64,000 bases of DNA from Rhodococcus sp. Leaf278 (GTDB lineage Bacteria; Actinomycetota; Actinomycetes; Mycobacteriales; Mycobacteriaceae), in assembly GCF_001426085.1 (NCBI RefSeq), contig NZ_LMRR01000023.1, positions 520 through 64,519 on the forward strand, given 5' to 3'. The position numbers and the translations under genes are program-made. The stretch's first letter is position 1. Every line of letters starts with the position of its first letter. The notes beneath the pieces were generated by a model, which saw only the letters and a list, made by a program, of their open reading frames with translations, was not told the DNA's origin and did not search any database. Shown piece after piece: positions 1 to 10,380 of this stretch.

Positions 1-1868
1 GGTCTCGCCTTCGGCTGCGGTTCCGAGAACGACCTTGTCGAGTTGTGTCCTACAACCCGGCCGGGGAACTGGCGCGAATCCGAGCAGAATTGACTGCACC
101 CGAGGCCGCCGCGGCGTGGCAGCTGCTCGAGGAGATGGCCGACACGCTCTGTCCGAAAGATCCCCGCGGTAAACAGGACCGGTTGTGTGATGCGTTCATG
201 GCGAGGATGCACGGTGAACCCCGACTAACATGCCTGTGCCAACGAGAGGACTGCCCGAAAAAAGATGCAGCGTTGCCGGATCGACGGGTGCCGTTGACGA
301 TGATCACCGTCGACATCGCCACCCTCATCGGCTTGCTCGCGAACCCTGCGTATCTCGCCGGGCATGGCTCGATCGACCCGGATCTCGCACGAGAGTTGGC
401 GCGTAACAGTCAATGGCAGGTCCTGCTCACCGACGCGGTCACTCTCGCGGAGAAGCTCGGTCTGGCGGTGCAGAACCCGGAGACCGGGGAATGGGAACGA
501 CGCAGCGGCGGCGAGAAAGCAGGAACGGCAACGGGATCCGATGCGGGAACGGTGACGGACACCGACACAGATGCAGACGCCGATGCAGGCAGAGACGCTG
601 CTGTCGACGCAGACGCGAACTCGGCTGCAGATGCTCATGCGGCTGCTTGTCGTGATGAGGCAACGGGGTCGGCGGCGGCAGAGGATCGTTCTTCGACCGG
701 ACCGACTTCGGCCACTGCAGCTGAATCTGTACCTGGGTCGAAAAACACCTCGGCACCGGAACCAGCAGACGACGTCGCCGAGACCGAAGGGCCCGATGAG
801 AACGGCGAGACTGCCGGGTCCGAGCAGAACGACCAGTCCTCACCCGTACCTACGGCCGACCCGTCGACAACTCCCGACCCAGACCCCGCCGAACCTCACC
901 GCAAGCACGCAGCAACTGGCGCTCCGGCAGCGGTGACCGACCCGCTAGCGGAGGCAACGTCGGACACCGGCCCTGATGCAGCTGCATCGTCCGAACCCGT
1001 GTCGGATAAACGCTCACCTGCGCAACCGGCATCGCCGGCACCTGATGTCGCACCGAGCCGTTCGGAATCACGCTCGTCCGCAGCACCATCCGGCTCCACA
1101 ACATCCAGCCCGACATCAGCCGAAGGCCCGGCACCAGGCACAGGCTCTACTGCTGCTGCGGCCAGCGACAACCGAGATCAGCGTCGCCCGCCATCACTGA
1201 CCTCCGCGGCCTCTCTGTTCTGCACCCACACACCCGTCGGCAGGGGCACACGGCACAGCTCTGCCCTCGACCTGGGCTCGTCGATCCGGCCTAGCCGAAC
1301 CATGCACACACCCGGCGGCATCTACCTCGGCAATGCCTCGCTGGCCGCAGCCTTGGAAGCCGCCATCGCCGCCGACCCCACCCTCGGAAGATCCGTCGGA
1401 CGGGACCCACTGACCGACCGAGCCCTGATCTACCGACCCGACACCCTCACCACCGCAGCAGTCCGGCTACGTGACCGACACTGCCGCTTCCCCGGCTGCC
1501 ACAGACCCGCCGACCGCTGCCAACTCGACCACGTGACCGCATTCGATCACGCCAACCCCCTCGGTGGCGGCTGGACCACCATCAACAACCTGCAATGTCT
1601 CTGCGAGTTCCACCACACCGTCAAAACCGCCGGCTACTGGACAGCGGTCATGCTCCCGGGCGGCGCGATCCTCTGGCGATCCACCTCGAAGACCACCCGA
1701 ATCACACTGCCCGCCAACGGAACAGTGGTCCCCATTCTCGACAACGACCTGAGACCACACATCCCCACCAAACCCAGACGATCCGGCATCATCGCCTACC
1801 CAGACCCACCGAACCCGCCTGGCAACGAACAGTCCGAGACAGACGACACGGCAGCCCCACCGTTCTAG
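1..1868 (+). CDS. DUF222/HNH endonuclease-family protein (13E12 type), 5' truncated by the window edge
   Basis: The reading frame is open to the first base of the window. The visible N-terminus (around [15 protein letters not shown]) is the middle of a DUF222 domain, so the true start lies to the left and the GTG at 45 is probably internal. DUF222 fills roughly the first 150 visible residues. About 250 residues of low-complexity Ala/Asp/Thr/Pro/Ser-rich sequence follow, and then an HNH nuclease domain near the C-terminus ([17 protein letters not shown], later [11 protein letters not shown]) with the paired Cys and His ligands in place. Members of this multicopy actinobacterial family are predicted nucleases of unknown role. 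The gene converges on allB and the two stop codons share the bases CTAG at 1865-1868. A second, shorter member lies at 40179-41462. Confidence 0.88.
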   Translation, partial: SRLRLRFRERPCRVVSYNPAGELARIRAELTAPEAAAAWQLLEEMADTLCPKDPRGKQDRLCDAFMARMHGEPRLTCLCQREDCPKKDAALPDRRVPLTMITVDIATLIGLLANPAYLAGHGSIDPDLARELARNSQWQVLLTDAVTLAEKLGLAVQNPETGEWERRSGGEKAGTATGSDAGTVTDTDTDADADAGRDAAVDADANSAADAHAAACRDEATGSAAAEDRSSTGPTSATAAESVPGSKNTSAPEPADDVAETEGPDENGETAGSEQNDQSSPVPTADPSTTPDPDPAEPHRKHAATGAPAAVTDPLAEATSDTGPDAAASSEPVSDKRSPAQPASPAPDVAPSRSESRSSAAPSGSTTSSPTSAEGPAPGTGSTAAAASDNRDQRRPPSLTSAASLFCTHTPVGRGTRHSSALDLGSSIRPSRTMHTPGGIYLGNASLAAALEAAIAADPTLGRSVGRDPLTDRALIYRPDTLTTAAVRLRDRHCRFPGCHRPADRCQLDHVTAFDHANPLGGGWTTINNLQCLCEFHHTVKTAGYWTAVMLPGGAILWRSTSKTTRITLPANGTVVPILDNDLRPHIPTKPRRSGIIAYPDPPNPPGNEQSETDDTAAPPF

Positions 1869-3181
1869 TCGCGCGACAGCAATCGCCCCGTTGAGGATTC
1901 CGAACCCTCGATCCATGACCGTCGCACCACACCCGACAAGCCCAGTCGATCGTACGCAGTCACCGGATTACGGTGGTACAGCTGCGCGACGTCCACGGTG
2001 AACTTCTCGTCGGGTACGAACACCACAAGGTCTGCAGCGCAACCGACCTCGATGCGTCCGCGATCAGTCATACCCACCTGATCGGCCGTATTGGTAGCCA
2101 TCCACCGCACGATGTCGGTCAGTGCGCAACCGCGTGATCGTGCCTCGGTCCACACCGCAGCCAGCGACACCTGCAGCGACGCTATCCCGCCCCACGCGTC
2201 ACCGAAGTCTCCGGTGTCAAACCTCTTCAGGGCTGGAGTGCAGGGGGAGTGGTCTGTGACGATGGTGTCGATCGTGCCGTCGTGCAAACCCTGCCACAGC
2301 GCCTCTCGATTTCCGGCCTCGCGAATCGGCGGGCAACACTTGAACTGCGTCGCCCCTGCAGGCACGGCCTCGGCGTCGAAACACAGGTAATGCGGGCAGG
2401 TTTCGACTGTCACCCGCACCCCGTCACGCTTCGCCGCCGCGATCATCGGCAAGGCATCCGCGCTCGACAGATGCAGAATGTGCACCCGACACCCCGTCTG
2501 GCGAGACAACTCGATCACCTGCTCGATGGCCCGATTCTCGGCCGCCCGCGGACGCGATTCCAGGAATCCCGAGTACTCACGGCCCGCTGCGGACGGAGCC
2601 TCGGCGATGAGCTCGGCGTTCTCCGCGTGCACGATCATCAGCCCGTCGAACGACGCGATCTCGATGAGAGCCTTCTCCAGTTCCGAAATCGTCAGCGGCG
2701 GAAACTCGTCCACGCCCGAGGCGAGCAGGAAGCACTTGAATCCGAACACTCCCGCATCGTGCAGTGGACGCAGCTGATCGACGTTTCCGGGAACTGCACC
2801 GCCCCAGAATCCGACGTTGATCACCGACTTCTCGGCCGCCACCCGGCGCTTGATCTCCAGAGAGGCAACATCCACCGTCGGAGGAATGCTGTTGAGCGGC
2901 ATATCGACAATGGTCGTGATGCCACCCGCCGCGGCCGCCCGGGTAGCGCTGGCAAACCCCTCCCACTCGGTTCGCCCCGGCTCGTTTACGTGCACGTGAG
3001 TATCGACCAGCCCGGGCAGCAACACCTCGTCCGGCCCGAGCTCGACCACCGTCGCGCCAGATACCGAAGCGTCGATGGGGTCGATCGCTACGATCCGGCC
3101 GTCCGAGACAGACACAGTCGCCGCCACCTCCTGCCCACCGATCACCGCACGAGCAGCACGAAGAACCAGTTCAGACTGCAC
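1865..3181 (-). CDS. allB: Allantoinase
   Basis: Hydrolyses the allantoin ring to allantoate, using two metal ions, in the cytoplasm. The 438-residue protein shows the amidohydrolase metal motif [13 protein letters not shown] near residue 60, the lysine expected to be carbamylated in [10 protein letters not shown], the later ILHLSS histidine and the VTDHSP aspartate; length matches the family (about 450). The frame stays open far upstream, but the N-terminus of the family begins at the GTG at 3181 ([10 protein letters not shown]). That start overlaps the end of the allantoicase gene by 11 bases, which implies translational coupling. It is the last gene of the leftward uricolysis operon. Its product feeds the allantoicase encoded just upstream. 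Confidence 0.95.
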   Translation of the reverse strand: MQSELVLRAARAVIGGQEVAATVSVSDGRIVAIDPIDASVSGATVVELGPDEVLLPGLVDTHVHVNEPGRTEWEGFASATRAAAAGGITTIVDMPLNSIPPTVDVASLEIKRRVAAEKSVINVGFWGGAVPGNVDQLRPLHDAGVFGFKCFLLASGVDEFPPLTISELEKALIEIASFDGLMIVHAENAELIAEAPSAAGREYSGFLESRPRAAENRAIEQVIELSRQTGCRVHILHLSSADALPMIAAAKRDGVRVTVETCPHYLCFDAEAVPAGATQFKCCPPIREAGNREALWQGLHDGTIDTIVTDHSPCTPALKRFDTGDFGDAWGGIASLQVSLAAVWTEARSRGCALTDIVRWMATNTADQVGMTDRGRIEVGCAADLVVFVPDEKFTVDVAQLYHRNPVTAYDRLGLSGVVRRSWIEGSESSTGRLLSRD

Positions 3182-4214
3182 TGGAGACACTCTGGAGCTC
3201 GGCGGACTTCCACGCGACATCTGCCGCGTCGAGGGCATCGGCGTCGAGCTCGCCGAACAATCGCAACCGAGACAAACCGCCGTCGGGGTACACGTCGAGC
3301 CTGAGGTGTGTGTACGCCTCCGCCTCGTTGAGCAGGAAGCGATGACGGGTATCGGGCTGCACGGCTGTTCGGGGAAGAATCTCGGTCCACGCCGTCGGAT
3401 CCGTGATGTGTCGGCGACGACAATCGATGGCGCTGAGGCGAACCCACCCCGGCGCGTTACCGACGTAGTAGCTCGTATCGACCTCGACGTGCCGGGGTGC
3501 GCCCGGTGCCGCGAGTGCGAAGACCGCGTAGTCGTTGCCGCCGTTGCGACGACGGGAGTTCTCCCAGCCCTCACCCATGTTCCGGGCCCGTCCGGGCAGG
3601 ATGATGTTGGCGGGGGACGAATAGAAAGCATCCGAGCAATCGGTGAGCCGCGCACCGTTCTCGGCCGCGAGCAGGTCGATGGTGCCGGCGAGGAATCGAG
3701 GATCCTGCACGACTTCGCCGTGCACGCGGAATCGAGCCACTCCGCCGTCGGGGTAGATGCACAGGCGTACATGCGTCCACCGGTGCCGATCCGACACCTC
3801 GTACGTATTTGCTGTATCACCCACTGCCGCAGACTTGTTTACGATGGTGTGCCACTCCGCCTTCAGCACATCGTCGAGGGATGGGTAGCCCTCGATCGAC
3901 GCAGCTTCGATGGACACGAACGGCGGGTAGTTGCCGGTGAAGTGTGCGGTGTCGACCACCACGCCGTGCACGATGCCCGGTGCGCCGAGACGTACGATCG
4001 CCCAGTCGTGCCCACCCTCGTCACGACGACGTCGAGTCTCCCACCCGTCGTACACCTTTCCCTTGTGGCCGAAATCGGCGGGATCGAACAGCGGAGCGTC
4101 GGGCTTGATCAGGTTCTCGCGCTGGGCGAACAGTTCGTCGTTCGCGGCCGAGACGCTGCCGCCGAGTGCCCGCGACGCGAGATCGGTCAACGAGGTGAAG
4201 TGCGTGGTGCTCAT
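3171..4214 (-). CDS. alc: Allantoicase
   Basis: Hydrolyses allantoate to ureidoglycolate and urea. The 347-residue protein has the two-repeat architecture of the family: [13 protein letters not shown] with [11 protein letters not shown] in the first half, and [13 protein letters not shown] with [11 protein letters not shown] in the second. The ATG overlaps the stop of the upstream glycerate kinase gene (ATGA, 4211-4214), and the 3' end overlaps the start of allB, so all three are translationally linked. An allantoicase rather than an allantoate amidohydrolase means the pathway here runs through ureidoglycolate and releases urea. Confidence 0.95.
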   Translation of the reverse strand: MSTTHFTSLTDLASRALGGSVSAANDELFAQRENLIKPDAPLFDPADFGHKGKVYDGWETRRRRDEGGHDWAIVRLGAPGIVHGVVVDTAHFTGNYPPFVSIEAASIEGYPSLDDVLKAEWHTIVNKSAAVGDTANTYEVSDRHRWTHVRLCIYPDGGVARFRVHGEVVQDPRFLAGTIDLLAAENGARLTDCSDAFYSSPANIILPGRARNMGEGWENSRRRNGGNDYAVFALAAPGAPRHVEVDTSYYVGNAPGWVRLSAIDCRRRHITDPTAWTEILPRTAVQPDTRHRFLLNEAEAYTHLRLDVYPDGGLSRLRLFGELDADALDAADVAWKSAELQSVSSAV

Positions 4215-5344
4215 GAAATTCCTTCCAAAAGTTCTGTGGTGGCCAACGTTCGGCCTACCTCGTGTAAGAGCCTGGCTGCGTCGCGCATGGAGATTCGACG
4301 GTCCGGCTCGAGATCGGACAATGCATAGGAGGCAACGATCCCGTGAGTGCGCAGCCGGTCCAAGCCGACGACGCTGCGTCCCGCCACGGTGATCACCGGA
4401 ACACCCGCTTCGCGTGCTGCGTGCGCGACACCGATCGGTGCCTTGCCGTAGAGGCTCTGCTCGTCCAGCGAGCCTTCACCGGTAACGACCAGATCGGCCG
4501 ACGCCAGAGCGCTGCCGAAGTCGATCAGCTCGAGCACGGTGGCGATACCGGGCTTGGCAATCGCACCGAGCACAGCGATGGCACCGAACGCCGTGCCACC
4601 TGCCGCACCCGTGCCGGCGAGACCGCTGACATCCCGTCCGATTGCGTTGCGCACCAGGTGCGCCCACTGCCGCATTCCGTGTTCGAGGTACAGCAGATCC
4701 TGCGGTCCGGCACCCTTCTGTGGCCCGTAGACCGCCGCCGCTCCGGTCGAACCGAGCAACGGGTTGTCGACATCGCAGGCCAATTCGATCACCGCATCCC
4801 GAGCCGACGGCACCAGACCAGACACATCCAGCTGTACCGCGCCCCGCAATGCCCCTCCACCGCGCGCGACGTCGTTGCCGTCGGCATCGAGGATGCGTGC
4901 CCCCAGCGCCGTCAGCATGCCCGCGCCGCCGTCGGTGGATGCGCTGCCCCCGAGCCCGACGACGATTCGGCCCGCACCTGCCCCGAGCGCATGCGCGATG
5001 ACAGTGCCAAGGCCGAATGTGCTCGCTCCCAGCGCATCCGGGATACCACCGGGCAGGAGCTCGAGCCCGACCGCCGAGGCGAGTTCGACGACGGCAGTAT
5101 CACCGCGACGGGCATACGAGGTATCGACCGGCTCACCGGTCGGCCCCGAGCACGTGACGGCCACCCGATCCCACCCGGCGGTGACGGCAGCATCGACGGT
5201 GCCGTCACCCCCATCGGCGACGGGTAGGCACACCGTCTCGAGTGACGGGTCTACCGCGACCAGACCGTCGGCCAACGCCCGAGCGACCTCGGCCGCGGAC
5301 AGTGAACCCTTGAACTTGTCGGGAGCCAGCAGAATTCGCGTCAT
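4211..5344 (-). CDS. glxK: Glycerate 2-kinase family protein
   Basis: Phosphorylates D-glycerate with ATP; family members of this class give 2-phosphoglycerate. The 377-residue protein opens with the family signature ILLAPDKFKGSLSA and contains VADGGDGTVDA, GLGGSASTDGGAGML and VTGEGSLDEQS, all typical of the GarK/GlxK family. It lies two bases downstream of gcl and overlaps the allantoicase start. In this operon it converts the glycerate made by Gcl and GlxR into a glycolytic intermediate, so purine carbon enters central metabolism here. Confidence 0.93.
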   Translation of the reverse strand: MTRILLAPDKFKGSLSAAEVARALADGLVAVDPSLETVCLPVADGGDGTVDAAVTAGWDRVAVTCSGPTGEPVDTSYARRGDTAVVELASAVGLELLPGGIPDALGASTFGLGTVIAHALGAGAGRIVVGLGGSASTDGGAGMLTALGARILDADGNDVARGGGALRGAVQLDVSGLVPSARDAVIELACDVDNPLLGSTGAAAVYGPQKGAGPQDLLYLEHGMRQWAHLVRNAIGRDVSGLAGTGAAGGTAFGAIAVLGAIAKPGIATVLELIDFGSALASADLVVTGEGSLDEQSLYGKAPIGVAHAAREAGVPVITVAGRSVVGLDRLRTHGIVASYALSDLEPDRRISMRDAARLLHEVGRTLATTELLEGIS

Positions 5345-5346
5345 CT

Positions 5347-7146
<1,800 letters not shown>

Positions 7147-7147
7147 G

Positions 7148-8044
7148 TCAGTTGTCCTTGTTTGTGATCGGGGAGCCCGAGAGGCGAGCGACACCGCGGT
7201 ACAGTGCCGAATGATCCAGTCCACCATCGCCGTTGGCGCGGGCCGAGGCCATCAGCTGTGCCAGCACCGCACCCATCGGAATCACGACGCCCGCTTCCCG
7301 CGCAGCCGAGGTGACGATGCCGAGATCCTTGTGGTGCAGATCGATGCGGAAGCCGGGCTCGAACGAGCGGTCCAACATCTTCTGCGCCTTCTGGTTCAGG
7401 ACGGCCGAACCCGCGAGGCCGCCGCCGAGAACCTCCACCGACGCGGCCAGATCGACTCCGTAGGCCTCGAGGAACGCGATCGCCTCCGCCAGCACCTGAA
7501 TGTTGCCGGCCACGATCAACTGGTTGGCCGCCTTGACCGTCTGCCCTGATCCACTCGGACCCACATGCACGACGGTCTTACCGACGACATCGAGAATTGG
7601 CTTGGCCGTGGCGAAGTCGTCCGCACTGCCACCGACCATGATCGACAGAGTCGCGTTCTCGGCACCGGCCTGGCCACCGGAGACCGGGGCGTCGAGGATA
7701 CGGAACCCGCGCGCGGACGCGTCGGCGGCCAACGTGGCAGTGACGTCGGGACGGATGCTGGAGAAGTCGATGATCAGCGCGTCGCGTCGAGCATTGTCGA
7801 ACACTCCGCCCTCACCGGCGAGAACGTCCTGGACGTCGGGAGAGTCGGGGACCATGATCGCGATGACGTCGGCGTCGTGGACGGCCTTGGCGATCGAATC
7901 TGCCGCGGTACCGCCGGCTTCGACGAGGGGGCCGGTGCGATCGGGCGTCAGGTTGTAGCCGACCACCTGGTGGCCGGCCTTGGCGAGGTGAACGGACATG
8001 GGGCTGCCCATGATCCCGAGGCCGATGAATGCAATGGTGCTCAT
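7148..8044 (-). CDS. glxR: 2-hydroxy-3-oxopropionate (tartronate semialdehyde) reductase
   Basis: NAD(P)H-dependent reduction of tartronate semialdehyde to D-glycerate. The 298-residue protein has the beta-hydroxyacid dehydrogenase layout: an N-terminal Rossmann motif [21 protein letters not shown], the substrate-binding [17 protein letters not shown], the catalytic lysine region [12 protein letters not shown], and an all-helical C-terminal dimerisation domain. It sits between hyi (8 bases upstream) and gcl (1 base downstream), the usual companions of this enzyme. Confidence 0.94.
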   Translation of the reverse strand: MSTIAFIGLGIMGSPMSVHLAKAGHQVVGYNLTPDRTGPLVEAGGTAADSIAKAVHDADVIAIMVPDSPDVQDVLAGEGGVFDNARRDALIIDFSSIRPDVTATLAADASARGFRILDAPVSGGQAGAENATLSIMVGGSADDFATAKPILDVVGKTVVHVGPSGSGQTVKAANQLIVAGNIQVLAEAIAFLEAYGVDLAASVEVLGGGLAGSAVLNQKAQKMLDRSFEPGFRIDLHHKDLGIVTSAAREAGVVIPMGAVLAQLMASARANGDGGLDHSALYRGVARLSGSPITNKDN

Positions 8045-8052
8045 GGGAATCC

Positions 8053-8877
8053 TTACTTGGAGGTAGTGGCGAGACCTAGCCAGGAGAACGTGTCCTGACG
8101 CGTGGCCTTGTATTCGAGTCCGACGTAGCCGTCGTAACCGCGTGTTGCCAGACCGGTGAGCTGTCCGCCGAGATCGAGGCTGCCGGTTCCCGGCTCACCG
8201 CGGCCCGGGGAGTCGGCGATCTGCACGTGTCCGATCAGTTCGTGGTGCGCGTCGAGTGCGGCCGGAACGTCCTCTCCATTGACGGCGAGGTGGTAAAGGT
8301 CCGCGAGCAGGCGCAGGTTGTGTACGTCCTGCTCACGGGCGACACGCCTGATGGTCGCGACGGCACCGGCAGCGGACTTCAACGGATACGCGGGTGCGCC
8401 GCTGACGGGCTCCACCAGCACGACGCCGCCGATCTTCGCTGCAGCTCGGCCTGCGGCGGCCAGGTTCTCGATGGCGACCTCGTCTTGATCAAGCGGATCC
8501 ACACCGTCGATGCGGTTCCCGTACAGGGCATTGAAGGCCCGGGTGCCCAGCTGCTCACCGATCCCGACGGTGACGTCGATGTTGTCGCGGAACGCCTGCA
8601 CCTGCGCCGGATCGGAGAGAATTCCGCGATCCCCGGCGGGCATGTCCCCCGCGGCGAAGTTGAGGCCGGTCAGCTGTACGCCCGCATCCCGGACGGACGA
8701 CACGAACGCATCGACGTCGGCATCGGACGGGACCGGGTTCGAGAACGGCCACCAGAATTCCACGGCGTCGAAGCCGGCATCTTTGGCGCGCTGCGCGCGA
8801 TCGAGCAGGGGCACATCGGTGAAGAGAATGGAACAGTTGACGGTGTAGTGGAGTCGTGAGTCACCAAAGGGGTTCAT
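8053..8877 (-). CDS. hyi: Hydroxypyruvate isomerase
   Basis: Interconverts hydroxypyruvate and tartronate semialdehyde. The 274-residue TIM-barrel protein of the sugar-phosphate isomerase/epimerase superfamily has the family landmarks CSILFTDVPLLDRAQRAKDAGFD at the N-terminus, VEFWWPF, the metal-ligand glutamate in VLVEPVSG, LLADLYHLAVNGED, and GHVQIADSPGRGEPGTGSLD. The gene is 12 bases downstream of the small AtzF-C-like gene and 8 bases upstream of glxR, within the glyoxylate branch of the operon. Confidence 0.92.
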   Translation of the reverse strand: MNPFGDSRLHYTVNCSILFTDVPLLDRAQRAKDAGFDAVEFWWPFSNPVPSDADVDAFVSSVRDAGVQLTGLNFAAGDMPAGDRGILSDPAQVQAFRDNIDVTVGIGEQLGTRAFNALYGNRIDGVDPLDQDEVAIENLAAAGRAAAKIGGVVLVEPVSGAPAYPLKSAAGAVATIRRVAREQDVHNLRLLADLYHLAVNGEDVPAALDAHHELIGHVQIADSPGRGEPGTGSLDLGGQLTGLATRGYDGYVGLEYKATRQDTFSWLGLATTSK

Positions 8878-8889
8878 GCGCAGTGCCTT

Positions 8890-9285
8890 TCAGTTCTGAG
8901 GTTGCGGCAGTCCGCGGTATCGACGCCAGCTGCCGGCGTAGGTGATGTCGGTCAGCTCGTCCGGTTGCGCGTCGAGCACCCCGGGGCGGAGGCCGACGCC
9001 GAGGACGGAACGCCCGTCCTCGAGCGCAACCACGGTGAGCTCGAGCTCCGGCGGTTCGTCCGGGAGGAATGCCGTACGGATGTCGTCGAGCGGAATGTCG
9101 TACAGCTCGCCCTCGATGGCCGCACCGGCAGTGTGGTCGAGCAGCAGGGCCGGGAACTCGTCCCGCACCGAGAAGAAGCGGTAGTTCGGGGTGGTGCGCA
9201 CTGTCCCCACGAACGGGTGGGACGAGACGTTGTGGTGCAGGCTGCCGCCGCGCATGGCACCGCCGTTGCAGAAGAGCTCCGTCAT
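8890..9285 (-). CDS. Stand-alone AtzF C-terminal-like / gamma-glutamylcyclotransferase-fold protein, first gene of the leftward uricolysis operon
   Basis: The 131-residue protein resembles the C-terminal domain of allophanate hydrolases: N-terminal MRGGSLHHNV, then VRTTPNYRFFSVRDEFPALL, and a C-terminal TDITYAGSWRRYRGL that parallels [13 protein letters not shown] at the end of the allophanate hydrolase encoded at 21287-23020. The start at 9285 is chosen because GAAAGGA lies a proper distance upstream; the open frame continues another 98 codons without family similarity. Its role is not established. No recognisable ureidoglycolate lyase (AllA) or ureidoglycolate amidohydrolase lies in this otherwise complete locus, so this gene is a candidate for that step. 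Other possibilities are handling of N-carboxylated intermediates or a binding role. Confidence 0.72.
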   Translation of the reverse strand: MTELFCNGGAMRGGSLHHNVSSHPFVGTVRTTPNYRFFSVRDEFPALLLDHTAGAAIEGELYDIPLDDIRTAFLPDEPPELELTVVALEDGRSVLGVGLRPGVLDAQPDELTDITYAGSWRRYRGLPQPQN

Positions 9286-9323
9286 GTAGTCGTTCCTTTC
9301 GGCGTCGAGCGAACGATCGAAAA

Positions 9324-9348
9324 TCCGTATTGCGGAATAGTAATTCCG
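9324..9348. promoter_or_regulatory. Candidate operator for the IclR-type uricolysis regulator (leftward arm)
   Basis: TCCGTATTGCGGAAT (9324-9338) matches the site at 9520-9534 in 13 of 15 positions. The right half of this region also forms an exact inverted repeat, CGGAAT-AGTA-ATTCCG (9333-9348). It lies just downstream of the predicted leftward promoter and about 40 bases before the start codon at 9285, a repressor-like position. Assignment to the IclR protein encoded at 12728-13489 is an inference from proximity. Confidence 0.6.
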
Positions 9349-9360
9349 TTTGTCTGATCG

Positions 9361-9390
9361 AGTGTGGCGTGCACCACGTGGTCCTGTCAA
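9361..9390 (-). promoter_or_regulatory. Putative leftward promoter of the uricolysis operon
   Basis: On the minus strand there is a TTGACA at 9390-9385 and, after an 18-base spacer, CACACT (9366-9361). This resembles a vegetative promoter with a weak -10 element. It would start transcription around 9354, immediately before the operator-like repeat. Confidence 0.4.
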
Positions 9391-9471
9391 GACCCGAGGT
9401 AGGCCCGTGCGCCCAATACCGCGCTGCCGCAACATGACAGCGCCCTTCGGCAACGCGGCACACATCGACCC

Positions 9472-9500
9472 TTGACAGCAGTTGTGATCGGTGTCACGCT
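9472..9500 (+). promoter_or_regulatory. Putative rightward promoter of uraD, possibly giving a leaderless mRNA
   Basis: TTGACA at 9472-9477 is followed after 17 bases by CACGCT (9495-9500), mirroring the leftward promoter. The expected start of transcription is near 9507, which is the GTG start codon of uraD. No Shine-Dalgarno sequence precedes that codon, so leaderless translation, common in actinobacteria, is plausible. Confidence 0.4.
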
Positions 9501-9506
9501 CGTTCA

Positions 9507-10049
9507 GTGGAATCAACATTTCGTAATGCGGAATCACAAACCCGACGTCTCGACGCGGCGACCGAACTGAACAACGCACCCGAGGCCGACGCTGCTCGAA
9601 TACTGTCGCTCTGCCTGGACGTCCCCCGTTGGGTCGACGAGGTTCTTCGGCACCGACCGTTCGTCGACGACCGGGCCCTTCGCCACGCCATCACCCACGC
9701 CGCATCACCACTGACGGCCGACGAAGTACACCGAGCACTTGCGGTGCATCCCCGCATCGGCGAACGGCCGGAGGGTGACGACGCCGGCGCACGGCATGCG
9801 AGCACCGAGCAAGCCGGCGTGGACGTGTCGGACGAGAGCGTCGAACATCGCCTGCGAGCGGGGAATCTGGCCTACGAGAGGTGCTTCGGGCAGGTCTTTC
9901 TGATCAGGGCGGCCGGCCGTGATGCCGACGCTGTTCTGAAGGCTCTGGACAGTCGACTCGGCAACGACCCGCAGACCGAAGCGGCCGTCGTCGAGCACGA
10001 ACTTCGAGAGATCGCGGCAGTGCGCGCAACAGGAAGCCTGGGCGAATGA
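9507..10049 (+). CDS. uraD: 2-oxo-4-hydroxy-4-carboxy-5-ureidoimidazoline (OHCU) decarboxylase
   Basis: Third enzyme of urate breakdown: decarboxylates OHCU to S-allantoin. The 180-residue helical protein has the family pattern LNNAPEADAARILSLC near residue 20, the catalytic-histidine motif AVHPRIGERP, and the C-terminal LGNDPQTEAAVVEHELREIA. The only sensible start is the GTG at 9507; no ATG occurs before the conserved region and no ribosome-binding site is visible. The operator-like 15-mer at 9520-9534 lies inside the first codons. The stop overlaps the uraH start (ATGA). Confidence 0.9.
   Translation: MESTFRNAESQTRRLDAATELNNAPEADAARILSLCLDVPRWVDEVLRHRPFVDDRALRHAITHAASPLTADEVHRALAVHPRIGERPEGDDAGARHASTEQAGVDVSDESVEHRLRAGNLAYERCFGQVFLIRAAGRDADAVLKALDSRLGNDPQTEAAVVEHELREIAAVRATGSLGE
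9520..9534. promoter_or_regulatory. Candidate operator for the IclR-type regulator (rightward arm), inside the 5' end of uraD
   Basis: TTCGTAATGCGGAAT differs from the leftward-arm site (9324-9338) at only two positions. Both copies lie a few to about 30 bases downstream of the predicted transcription start of their own arm. This suggests that one repressor blocks both arms. Confidence 0.55.
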
Positions 10050-10375
10050 CGAGCCATGTCACCGCCCATGTACTCGACGCAGCGAGAGGTATTCCAGCAC
10101 AGGGACTCTCGATCGAGCTGGCCGATGCCGACGGCAGCTCGGTGGCGCGGGCCGTCACCGACGAACAGGGCAGAGTCTCCTCACTCGGGCCGAGTGAGCT
10201 GATGCCCGGGACCTACCGCCTCACCTTCGCAACCGGTGCGTACTTCGCGGCGCAGAACACCGAATGCTTCCACCCCGAGGTGGTCGTCACGTTCGAGATC
10301 ACCGCACCCGACCAGCACTACCACATCCCACTTCTGTTGAGCCCGTTCGCTTTCACCACCTATCGAGGGAGCTAG
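10046..10375 (+). CDS. uraH: 5-hydroxyisourate hydrolase (transthyretin-like)
   Basis: Hydrolyses 5-hydroxyisourate, the product of urate oxidase, to OHCU. The 109-residue protein begins with TSHVTAHVLDAARG, which contains the catalytic histidine, and ends with the family-defining C-terminal YRGS tetrapeptide preceded by YHIPLLLSPFAFTT. It is translationally coupled to uraD by an ATGA overlap. The urate oxidase gene begins five bases later. With uraD it makes the stereospecific route from urate to allantoin. Confidence 0.95.
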   Translation: MTSHVTAHVLDAARGIPAQGLSIELADADGSSVARAVTDEQGRVSSLGPSELMPGTYRLTFATGAYFAAQNTECFHPEVVVTFEITAPDQHYHIPLLLSPFAFTTYRGS

Positions 10376-10380
10376 AAACA

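Noticed and set aside
1865..3820. 651-codon frame containing allB with a long N-terminal extension
   Set aside because: The extension is the antiparallel-free shadow of the allantoicase gene; similarity to allantoinase starts only at the GTG at 3181.
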